Shown here in pieces: positions 23,166-33,978 of a stretch of DNA of 64,000 bases. Both the position numbers and the translations under genes were made by a program. Below the pieces are notes generated by a model, which searched no databases, was not told the origin of the DNA, and saw only the letters and a program-made list of their open reading frames with translations. Each line of letters opens with the position of its first letter. Position 1 is the stretch's first letter. Origin of the DNA: Aldrovandia affinis (taxonomy: Eukaryota > Chordata > Actinopteri > Notacanthiformes > Halosauridae); contig JAINUG010000047.1 in assembly GCA_029706075.1 (NCBI GenBank), positions 1,186,675-1,250,674 of the forward strand. Direction: 5' to 3'.

Positions 23166-23315
23166 ATATAACATATGCCATTTAGCAGATGATTTTTTTA
23201 TTCAAAGCGACTTACAGTAGTGAATGCATACTTTTTTCAGTATATGTGGTCCCAATGGGATTCGAACCCACAACCTAAGCATTGTTAACACTGTGCTCTA
23301 CCTCCTGAGCCACAA
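23166..23315 (-). mobile_element. short tRNA-derived SINE, second of a tandem pair
   Basis: Direct neighbour of the copy at 23020-23164, same strand and family, somewhat more diverged (GTGGCTCAGGAGGTAGAGCA). Both keep the L2/V-SINE-like tail GCCATTTAGCAGA on the plus strand. Confidence 0.85.
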
Positions 23316-24262
23316 ATATGATTGTAATTAATAGGTCAGCCCCAATTTAAAACTGTGGCTAGTGATAAATTATGCATAGCTGATACCTAATTTAACAATA
23401 AACATTGAAGCTCCGCCTTAAATGTTTTGCAGGTCACCATTTTATTGTTTGTTTCTTCTTCTTCAACCTTCTTCTGCTTCTTCATATTCCTCTTCTTCTT
23501 CGATGGTGTATAATGGCAACTTGCAACTAAAGTAGAGTGCATGGCCACTGCTGGAGAATTAGTCTGTTCAAGAGAGTGGATTTTTACAGGAGAATAAGTT
23601 CTGGATGGATAGTTGAGTTCTGTACTGGAGAGTAAGTTTTTACTAGAGAATGAGTACTTTTTCCTGGAGAATGATTTAATTACTGGAGAGTGCACAGACT
23701 CAGTTTGTCTTTATTTCACCGTGCTTTTTGGTGCATTACCTTTTCAGCAATGTCCTGGTGAGCAAGCAGGTTAATTGGACCATCACATTCGAAGTTCTCT
23801 ACAATGCTGTAGCTGACAAGCAAGCTAATGTTAGCTTGTTATTAAGGTATTCCCCATGTGGCAAGCTAGCTAATGAGCAATGAGCAGTATTAAAATATCT
23901 GGTTTCCATGACAATGTCAGACATGCCTGCCAGCCACTTTACTGAATGTGACTGAACAGAAACTATGTGGTACGTTTTGTTACCTAACTAGTTCTACTTG
24001 TATGAACACCTGAGTTTATGGGGATGCTCAACTGCCTGAACTACCTCAAATGATGTACCAGTAGGGTTCATACAGTAATCACTTATTAAAAGTCCTAAGA
24101 CTAATTCTGGCTATGACTTAAGAGGTGAGCCAGCTCTTGCAGTAGGTGCAGAAAAGGTTTTTTAACAAAAGGTAAAAGGATCACTAATAGAGCACACAGA
24201 TGCATACACATTGTTGACTAATGTGTGAGGGCTGTGTGAGTTTAAAATGATGTAAACATTTA
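23316..24262. other. npr3 intron 1 with a short degenerate tandem repeat
   Basis: Between 23545 and 23695 the phrase CTGGAGARTRAGT or its variants (CTGGAGAATTAG, CTGGAGAGTAAGTTTT, CTAGAGAATGAGT, CTGGAGAATGATT, CTGGAGAGTGCAC) recurs about every 25-30 bases, a degraded minisatellite. Nothing else recognised. Confidence 0.55.
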
Positions 24263-24264
24263 AA

Positions 24265-24415
24265 TACTGTGGCTCAGTAGGTAGAGCATGGCGTTGACAA
24301 CACTTAGGTTGTGGGTTCGATCCCCACTGGGGCCACAGATAGTGAAAAATGTATGCCTTCACTACTGTAAGTCGCTTTGGATAAAAGCATCTGCTAAATG
24401 GCTTATATTATATAT
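24265..24415 (+). mobile_element. short tRNA-derived SINE
   Basis: Third copy of the family at 23020-23315, in the opposite orientation: GTGGCTCAGTAGGTAGAGCA, GGTTGTGGGTTCGATCCCCA, then CTGTAAGTCGCTTTGGATAA and an AT-rich end. It is less diverged than the 23166 copy. Confidence 0.88.
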
Positions 24416-24897
24416 TATATAATATTATTAAAGTTGTTTATAAGACACCACAGCATGTCATCTGTTATAACAAGATAAAAAATGACATCTGCATACTACA
24501 TAATATGGACCTGTCACTTAAACATCAAATTATTCTGGATTTTAACTTGGTAACAGATCAGTTGTTTACATCCCTGAGGAGGTCAGTATATTGTGTGACA
24601 TCCTAAAGTATGTCAGATGTAGTATGTTACATAAATGTGTTGCAGATAATATTGCATTTTCAAGTCTTTTTGGTAATATGCTGCATGTAAAAATATCAAT
24701 GACTCATATCAATACTCATATCAATATAAATGGCAAAAGTAGTCAGTTGAAAGTCAAATAAATGTGGAACATGATGGTCTTACATATTATCCCCCCCCCA
24801 AAAAAAGAAAATATATGTTTTGCCTAGCATTGCTTAGAAAATGAACAAATCAGCGTTTCAGTATTAAATATTTTCCCATGGTGCAAGGGTTAAAAAT

Positions 24898-24927
24898 AAA
24901 CAAACAAACAAACAAACAAACAAACAA
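24898..24927. repeat. (AAAC)n microsatellite
   Basis: About seven units of CAAA. Confidence 0.95.
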
Positions 24928-27900
24928 ATATATATTTTGAAATAACGAAGTGGCCCATAAATAGGAAGATTAAGAGAGTGGAACATTCCCCACAACTCTG
25001 TCACTGTAGCAAGCCTCCTGAAATATCCTCATCTGAGTGGGACAAACTTCACCTCAGTACTCCTGCACTATGGCACCCTTTAATTACGGAGTGCACAACA
25101 CACTACAGGCCCTGTGTCGACTCCCCTGTGATTCCATGGGGTAAAACTCCAGCCAGCAATATTTCTAAAATCTGGATTTTCCCTCTCTGTAGGGCACTGA
25201 TGCTAGTTACAAATGAACTCAGGAATGCAAGGGGTAACACACCGTGCTGGTTACACTGCACTTTATAAGCCTTCAGGTCATTATAAAAACTGAGCGTAAG
25301 TGCATATGCAAATAATACCATTGTGCGAACATGTAACATATCGCTACTGAAATTAAAATTTATAGTCACCCCATTTATCCAGGCGTTTTGGTTCCATGGC
25401 ACCAAACGGCAAGCGTATGAGAGTAAAATGAATTGTGTCCACTCAGAAAAGCCCTTAATCACAGTTCTGCAACCCAAAGCTGCGAGTATAAATAAGGCTT
25501 GTGATCCTCTGGAAAATAGCAGCCTTTTTATTTCCCTTTAACAAATGCTGGGATACATTTCAAGAGCAGTGTACATTACAAATCTACACTTAATATAAAT
25601 CCAGTGACTCTTCTGGGATGGTCTTGGCCATATTTTGTGGCCAAAACTTTAAACATATTGAAACGTTCTCTCCGTTAATTGAAACGTGTGTTGGAAATAA
25701 ATCTTGTTCTTTTGATGAATTGTTATGCTTGAAATTAAGGAACATAAGAAAATGAATGGTTGTTGGCATCCCTGCTAATAGCCTCACTCTATTTTCTGAG
25801 CAGGTTATTTAGCATTGTTAACTGCCCCCAATGATTCAATTGATCTTAGAGATCAGGATAGCTAAATGATATCACATAATGCATAAATATCATAATGTCA
25901 CTTTATTAACAGCAAACATGTCAGTCATCTCTGCCTTGCTGGTGTTGCCATGGCATTTCAGCATGACTGTTGTGAGTTGTGAGGCAGTGGTTCCAAGCCC
26001 TCTCTCACACTGTGGAGAAGGTCATCACCCTCTTAAGTCTCCAACAGTGAGGCAAGGAGGGATGCCTCTGGCACAAAGGGCTTATTGAAGCTCCAGGCAG
26101 CTGGGTGTGTCCACCCCCCACAGGCAGCTCTTTACTAATTGACCAATCGTGAGAATGAGGCTCCTTTTCTGTCCAAGGCCTAATTGGGGAAATGGTAACT
26201 TGTGCACACAGACCAGGAAACGCCCACTCCAGTGCAAAAAAATGTCCATACTTAGGACTGGCCACATTTATTTTTATGTTTTCTTCATATATTTAATGCT
26301 CTGATTTAGGCAACTGCTGACTTGCAGAATAGCTAACCAGGATGATTCACTGTAGGGACCATATGGACGGAATAACTTAATTATGGTGTTTAATAAAACT
26401 GGTGATTTAAAGAAAAGATGTGGAGATGTGTCCCCAAAGTTCCCCAAAATTATTCGGGTTCAGATCATGGCTGCTTGATTTGTTTATTCTGCACTATTCC
26501 CTCTTAAAAATTCATTAATATATTTGTAATTCATTCAAAGCACAACTGATCTGATGAGATATGGTGATGTGTCACGGCTCGTGTTACATGCTCAAAGTGA
26601 AATAAATACGCTAATGACGCAGACACCGCATCAGGTTATGAATCAAACTAGACGCCAATGTTTTTGGATAAGATTCCAATGGCGTATTCTCACTTCTACT
26701 TTAATCCTACTCAACACTCTTTGCAAGGATGACTCCAGGCTACAAAGAACTATTAGGCAATATGTGTTGGCTATAGACCTGAGGATGATCAAATTATATA
26801 TAAACAGACATGTTGTAGTATAATCCTTCAATAAAGATTTCAAAGGTTCATATAGTATCATTGACATTTGTTTTAACATCGTCTTAACATTTTCATGGTG
26901 ACATGCCCCCGGCTTCAGCTAACAAAATGCTATTTATCTGGTGTCTCAACATTCTGAGAGGTATGTGTACAGTATATTGGCATACAGTACAGTGGCGGTT
27001 CCTTATAAATTACCAACAAAACATGCTTTGCCAATGAATGGAATATAGCAGTAACAAAACCATTGACCGAGTGCTGATGCAGTAAAACTGAAGCTATTCT
27101 GTATTATACAGATCCTGAATCCTACTAGTGTGTATGAAATCCTATAACCTTTGCTGAACCCCTGCAAACTGACCAATAAAGTGCTTTACATGCCTGGAAT
27201 ACTGACTCGCATGCCCACCAATATACACACTACCCCATTTAGCATGTATAATATATGCTAATGTAGAGTATACAGTAACTGCATATAATCTGTTTATGTA
27301 AATAGCAACTGTCATAAACACAGGACTACAGCCAACTAGATGGTCATCTGTCGCAAACACTCAAATAAACTTCCAAGTCACTGTATTGCAGGAGATATTT
27401 ATTTCTCTCTGCTTGCGGTCAGCAAAGCTTTTTTCTATAAAATCAAGAAACTAAGAGCTAAACAAAAATAGACATTTCAAAACAATGTGGTCTGCTACAC
27501 CTGCCAAGATTCATGAAATGTGCTAAACATATATGAAGGTTATGAGCATATGCAGTGTATGAGTGTATCACAGCTCCTGTAGGTCCCCTTAGAAATGAGA
27601 TAACATGCGACTTAAGTACACATATAATAGTTTTCTGCATATTGAGTAATATGTGAATATGTTACAGTATTTTTGGTCAATTACATATGATCCCTCTGTG
27701 ACTCCCAAATATATCAACATCTAACAGGTTTCATGATTGCTGGGGCAACATGGATATTTGTGATTGAGCAAGGATACTTCAATGACACATCTTCACCATA
27801 ACCATGTCTGTTGTCCATGTATGATTTTTAACACAAGAATCAATAACAATAATCACATCTAATTTATTGTCATGTAATACTAATATAATAATACATGTAT

Positions 27901-28144
27901 TGTGGTGACTGTGCCTGTTTGCATATGTGTGATGTACTGCCATTATGAATTATGAGGAAAAAGCACCAAATGTGACATTCAATACCCTAAACTATTCAGT
28001 TATTTTATCAATGGTAGGTTCTAATGTGTTTCAAAGAGCATCATATTAAAACTGTCACCATCCCACTCTAGCGCAATCACCAGGTAAGGAAGATTACTAC
28101 TGTGTTGTCTCTGACCATTTCCTGTGAGAACAAACATGCCTACT
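24928..28144. other. npr3 intron 1, mostly unique sequence
   Basis: Short open frames on both strands (for example 25103-25477) have no recognisable family or splice setting. No repeats identified. Confidence 0.45.
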
Positions 28145-28152
28145 CTCACATG

Positions 28153-28343
28153 CATAGGCGCCGATCCCGTGGGTGCTCCGGGGCCCGAGCACCCACGGAG
28201 AAGGCCGAGCACCCACGGGGAAAATTATGCACTTGACATCTGTATAATGTCGCCGGAGCCAAATTTACATTGATTTGATAGCAAACTCCACCTAGCATAC
28301 GCTGCGCGGCACCCACGGGCAGAAACATAAATCGGCGCCTATG
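28153..28343. mobile_element. hAT-type MITE with 8-bp target duplication
   Basis: A perfect 13-base terminal inverted repeat (CATAGGCGCCGAT) bounds 191 bases, flanked by exact 8-base duplications CTCACATG at 28145-28152 and 28344-28351. The 8-base duplication is the hallmark of hAT transposons. The interior is GC-rich with repeated CACCCACGG, and has no coding capacity. It lies in npr3 intron 1. Confidence 0.92.
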
Positions 28344-28351
28344 CTCACATG

Positions 28352-30100
28352 TCCTATTTGGTAATGGTGGAACTACTCACATTTCTGACTGATTTATGTA
28401 TGTTGACAACCACTCTTCTTTACCTGTGCTCATTTAATTCAACTAGCTGCTGTACATCAATAAAAAGGCAGTGTGCTGTGCTGAACTTGCCCTGGACTTT
28501 CTCTTATGGTTCTGTAATTGCTTCCCAGTTCTGCTTTCTGTAACTCTTTATTTAAGTAAACTCTTCAAATTGTCATCCACTGCAAACTTTTTATTTATCT
28601 TCATCTGTGCTTTTTGTGTACAATATCGTAAGTCCTGTCCGCAGCACCAAGTGTCCCCTGATAAAGATGTCAACTGTGCAAATATAAGATGAGCAATAAT
28701 CTCTGCAGCACCATTTATCTTATCTCAGACGTCATGGAAACCCATTGCCCACACCTCTGGGTCTGCTCCTCCAGGCTCTGGCAGACATGTATGCGTGCGT
28801 GCCAGCAGCACAATTTGATAATTCACTCCTGAGTACTCCCACACATTTATAGGTTAGTGATAATTACAGAAGTGGTGTCACTGATTAGGGTTATGACATT
28901 TACGCATAATTAAACCATTGATTTCCCTCTCACTCTTAACAGAGCAATTACTGCACATCTGTCTGGAAAATAATGGCAGCATTATGCAACAGTCAGATTA
29001 ATGTGGAAGGGTATCTGTAGTTCAATACAGAGGAAGCTCCACTGGATAACATGAAGGACAGTTAATCTGAGGATCAGAAATTCAGAGGATAACAGCTGAC
29101 TGAAGGGAAGTTGAAGGAAGTTGTTTCTTTTTCCTCACCAGAGAGAATGACAAAGGGCTGGCCAGATTCAGATTTGGCAACAGGCAAACCTTTTGTCAAT
29201 TTAACCCTTTCCAATTGCAGTGCCGTTACCGAGAGTTTGGAAAGAAAGCGTGCCCTTTGGCAAGTGTGCTGCAGCTGGGGTGCGGTCAAAAAGAAACAGA
29301 CCCACTCAGATTATAACATAACATTGCCCTTGTGATAAAGAACATGACTGCTCACTCACAATATCCACAGTCTAAAAAGAGAGGCTCAAAACCTCTCATA
29401 ATCAGCATGAGTAATAGTGTGCTGGAGATTTCAGCGGCCCAATAGCATGCGCGATAAAAACTTTCAGTCAGGTATTGACCTGGCACCAGACATGCTGCAT
29501 TTAAAAATGTATTCTATAGGCAATTAATCCCACAATATTATCCAACCCCATATTATACATTGGTCCTTTGTCCCAGTGCTCTGCATTCACCCTTTCCCAT
29601 ATAAATACAAGGTGTCTGTTTCATGCATGGCACTTTAATAACTATAGAAACTCAAACTGCACTGTTGTGCTTGTTTTTGGTCAACATGCCTATGTCTGAA
29701 TTGGATCATAACAAAAATAACAACTTTGTCTTGAGCACAAAATCAAGTAAGAAAACACCAAAGACAAATGTTACAAAAATGACAGCAACAGTTAAAATAC
29801 GTAACGTTGGCTTTAAAATTACATGTTGAGCAATTTCAATATGAGTATGGCATAGGCATGTGCACTTACAAGATCATGCGAATAAAATGTATCAAAACCT
29901 GTTTCCGTCCACAATAGCGTGTTTTACATGCTCCATTTCATTTTTATGAATTATAGGCTAATCGGACCCTTGCATGATTACCTTGCTTACCTTCATATTT
30001 TACATATTCAAATGAATTACAGTAAAACGCAAGTGACACAAGTGTGTCAGGTAGCCTCTATCCTGCTTCGCACACAGATGTCACAGAATGTTAAGCCAAA
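28352..30100. other. npr3 intron 1, unique sequence
   Basis: No gene, repeat or motif recognised. Confidence 0.45.
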
Positions 30101-30218
30101 ATGGTAGGAACTATGATTGTTCCTACCATGTATTACTGCACATCTTCTAAATCGCTCTGGATAAGAGCGTCTGCTAAATGCTTAACATGTAAATGTCAAA
30201 TTGTAAATGTAAAATGAT
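30101..30218 (+). mobile_element. L2 LINE 3' end fragment with inverted 5' end
   Basis: Only the last ~115 bases of the L2 are present (GATTGTTCCTACCATGTATT and GGATAAGAGCGTCTGCTAAA, then a TGTAAATG-rich tail), as at 36430-36514. Its left end forms a perfect 11-base inverted repeat, ATGGTAGGAAC (30101-30111) and GTTCCTACCAT (30119-30129). It ends about 105 bases from the npr3 exon 1 donor, opposite to the gene. Confidence 0.85.
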
Positions 30219-30323
30219 TTAATTTAGTAAGAGAGGGACAAGATCGAGCTTAAAACCTGCAAGATGATAACTGTCAGGTTTAATTCTCTACTTTAAAAAC
30301 TTATTTTAGGCTGGTGGTACTAC

Positions 30324-30984
30324 CTTCACTGTCGTAGATGTGCTTGATGATCTCTTCGGTGTCCACTTTATGTGCTCTAGAGTCAATGATAAAAAACTCT
30401 ACATTGTAATCCTCCAAATGTAGACTGCTGTGGACCCCCTCGGTAGTGAAGTAGCAGTTCCGCTCCTCCTTGTCATCGTCGTAGATTAAAAGCACACTCT
30501 TCCAGCTGAAGTGTTCGAACAGAGCAGAGAATGTCTCCGCCATTTTCAGGTAAGAAGGAGCAATTCTGGTCAGATGCGAGTATTCCTTCTCTTTGTGGCT
30601 GAAGCCGGTGGCCAAGGCACCTGCCGAAATCACTGGGATGTTCCAGTGCGATGCCATCCTGACCACCTGCGCTGCGGCGTACTCGCAGACGGGACCGAGA
30701 ATCAAGTCGGGCTTCTTCATGCATGACCTGCTCACTAGACTGAAGAGAGCTTCATTGCCACAATCGGAATTTTCATAGTGGACACTGAAATTGAGTCCTG
30801 GATAAAGCTCTCCACTCAATTTCTTTGCATACTCTATAGCTGGTGTAACTCTTGAAATTGAGAATATGTAGGAGTTGTTTTTTGGCAAAATGACCAACAC
30901 CTCGATTTCTTCATTCAGTGCACTTGTCCTTACAGGTAACAAAATTAGCCAGACGTAGAGGCAGCATGACAGTAAGTATGACAT
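30324..30984 (-). CDS. npr3: npr3 exon 1 (signal peptide and N-terminal half of the clearance receptor ectodomain)
   Basis: This first coding exon encodes 220 codons plus one base of a natriuretic peptide receptor without guanylyl cyclase. Family knowledge: NPR-C is a single-pass surface receptor that binds and internalises ANP, BNP and CNP. Residues 1-22 are a hydrophobic signal peptide ending near RTSA. EIEVLVILPKNNSYIFS begins the periplasmic-binding-protein-like domain. Cys75 and Cys100 (SDCGN and GPVCEYAA) fit the first conserved disulfide; Cys88 lies between them. RNCYFTTEGVH holds a later conserved Cys. Sequons occur at NNS and NFS. The frame stays open upstream to a Met at 31095, but I chose the Met at 30984 because it starts the signal peptide and has A at -3. 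The donor AAG/GTAGTA joins as SEVVIM, one residue shorter than the human SERVVIM. The gene could instead be the fish paralogue NPR-D. Confidence 0.9.
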
Positions 30985-31400
30985 ATTGACACTTAATAAC
31001 AAGCCCCTTTTATGAGCTAGCGGTAAAATTTTAATTTTCGAAATATAGACTTTTGTTATATTTCGCTGTCTGTTTCCTGATTTAAAAACTTTCATCAGAA
31101 ATAACAGGTAAATTGAAAAAATATAAAGGATTTCGTCTTTAAACTTAAATTGAGTTTTCCTCTTTTTTAAGTTTCAAGATTTAAATAATTTATCATTTGT
31201 GGGATCCTGCACTTAAGTCTACTGAAGCACTCTCAACTTGTTGAAAAATCTCTTCTGTTTTCCTTACTAATTCTCCTGTTTCCCTTGTTATTCCTCTTGT
31301 TTAAATATGGTAACTGCCCAGCCTGCTACCACACACGCTGGCTTCGGGGAGGAATTTTGAAGCATCCTTTCATTATTATTCCTGCGTCATCCTCGTGCAG
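30985..31400 (-). promoter_or_regulatory. npr3 5' region (leader and presumed promoter), not resolved
   Basis: This sequence is immediately upstream of the chosen start codon. The frame is open to 31095 but that part lacks protein features. No clear TATA box, CpG cluster or initiator could be placed with confidence. Confidence 0.3.
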
Positions 31401-33652
31401 TCCACCTCCTTCTTAAAGGCACAGTGCAGCTTTTCAAAGAAAGTGCTGTTCAAAGTGAGGTCAGAGTGTAGCAACCTTTCTTATGCAGCTTGGCACAACA
31501 GGTCAATAAAGTCGACATATCTAAAAGGACATATCGCCAGTATAAACATCCAGTTTCAACAAGCACACTACCATATTCAGATTGTTTAGGACTGTTCATT
31601 TCATGCAATAATAACCTTGTATTCATATGTCTGGTTATTATTTAGTTTTGGAAACAGTCATAAATGTATGGAATTGCAGCCTTAATGTGTAGACTTGAGT
31701 GTACATAAGAAGACATCAATCGTCACAGCAATTTATTATATACTAGAGTTAGTTTAGTAATTAGACACTGGCTGTTGTTTTCTTCATTGTATTTGTTAGG
31801 TAGGCTATTGTGTTGGTGAACTGGTCTGTGTGGAACTGGAAATGTGTATGGCATGAACTTGGTGTACATAGTTGCAACCTTGATCATTATTCATACTTTT
31901 GTGATAAATACATGATAGCTATTATTAATTCTATTTTTGAAGGTATGAACACAAGCTGAATAGATTAAATAAATATATAATCAACCTGATGCTAAGAATT
32001 GGTACTTGGAAAATCACACACCAAAACCCTTTTGCAGAGTGCCCCCTGGTGGTCATAATCAAGGACAACATCAAAAATATAGCAGGGCATGATTTTTTTT
32101 TTTGCTTTATTGTTTGATCCTACTTATTTGAGCTTAAAATGGGTGCAATTATATACATGTAATAATATTTTTTACAAACATTGCTAACCAATAAATATAT
32201 CCAAATCATTATCCTGTTTGAGTGTATGATATTTAAAAAATGTATTATGATGAAAATGGATGGGGCATCCTCTGTTCAGAAGAAAGCTAATTTATTTTCT
32301 TGCATTTAATTTAATATAAATAATAAAATGTCATGTTTAGAACAGCTGAGGTAAATAGGAATACATGCCCATGCTAACTGAATTGAGTGTTGAAATAGCA
32401 GGGTAACATGGCTGGGCAGAGTTATCATGGCTCATTAAGATGATGGACTTAAAATGACTCACCCAACAACTTCTCCAAACAAGCAACAATCTTGCATTCA
32501 CGTCACTTTTAAATGTGTGCTTACTTTGTGGCTTCTGTAATTTACCAACACATATGCAGTCCAGCATTCTGATTGCATTCAGAACCATTAAATGATTAAG
32601 GGACAAAGCATTCATTTTGGCCCAATATATTGCACAAATCTTACCCTGTTGCGTTTATCCTGCCCTAATTGTACCAGTGGGAGCAATTCAAAGTATTACG
32701 CAATTACCCACCATGTATTTGTATATTATACACCTTAATGCTGCATTTTAAGGTGGCCCATGATCATGGGTGGATTTCCCTCTTGGGATTGGCATAATTC
32801 TTCAAAAATCTAAACATTAGTGTTACTAAATGTGTCACCTAGATATGTAAACAGAATATAATTTATGATGGGTTGATTTTATTTCCAAACACAAACTTTT
32901 TACTGTTTACTCATATGACTTTAATTAATCCAGCTATAGGTCTGACAAAGTTGTGTGCTATATGCACGTGTTCTTATTATTCTGTACTCAGACAGACAGC
33001 AGGTTGTTGTTGTTTTTTTTTACAGGGGGAAGGGGGTTGTTAATCTAATATAATGGGCTGGTTTATGGCTCCTGCTCTTTTAAATCTATTAAAGGGCTCA
33101 CATAATTGAAGCCATCTGTCAGGACCAGTGAGAGTAGTGTGTTTTACATTAATGCTTCTTATTTTAATTTGATGTCCTCTGCCCGCGGTCTGCAAAGTCA
33201 TGATTTCCAGGAGCCCATGAGTTTCAATCAGCAGAGCCTGCCCTCTGCCTCCATGAGTGAGTGACAGTTTTGGGCCTTGTCTCTCAGTTCTGTGTCCTCA
33301 AACTCCAGAGAGACTGCTTCCCAAGACCCAAGACTTAAACCCCGGAAAAAAGATTGCATTCAAACCAAAGCATGGTGATTGTTGTGCTTGTTGCAATGAA
33401 GTATCCATTGAGTACGTGTTAACCTGGCTTGGAATTCATATCCTGTATCGTCATATGAAAGGTTTCCTTTGAAACGTAGGAGACATCGCTTCCTGGTAAA
33501 CGTCATAGCCAACATAAATGATGCTCATCTGCCAGTGTGAATGACCAGTTCCACTCTTTTACCCTTAACAGTGATTCTTTGTTTCAGAAAATTGTAACAC
33601 CCCGGTGATTTTTCTGTTGAATTTGCCATTTCCAATCTATTAACATTTAGTT
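31401..33652. other. intergenic, mostly unique AT-rich sequence
   Basis: No gene or mobile element recognised. A CTCF-like motif lies at 32039-32052 and is listed separately. Confidence 0.45.
32039..32052 (-). promoter_or_regulatory. CTCF-like core motif
   Basis: GTGCCCCCTGGTGG fits the reverse complement of the CTCF core consensus at all 14 positions I compared. It lies about 1.05 kb upstream of the npr3 start codon. One 14-base match is suggestive only. Confidence 0.45.
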
Positions 33653-33978
33653 ACCACTCAACCCCTTAGGGGGCAAGGTAAATGTCAATAAATACAAAGC
33701 TATTCCAAGTGATCACCTTCATCCTATGGTGAAGCATTTCTATCCTGATGGGAGTGGCCTCTTCCAGGATGATAATGCCCCCATCCACAGGGCATGAGCG
33801 GTCACTGAATGGTTTGATGAGCATGAAAATGATGTAAACCATATGCCATGGCTGTCTCAGTCACCATCTCAACCCAATGAACACTTATGGCCGATCCTGG
33901 AGCGGCACCTGAGACAGCGTTTTCCACCACCATCAATAGAACACCAAATTATGACATTTCTCATGGAAGAATGGTGTC

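Noticed and set aside
23020-24415. Possible tRNA genes (GTGGCTCAGTAGGTAGAGCA with a TTCGA arm)
   Set aside because: They continue into a common SINE tail and do not complete a tRNA acceptor stem.
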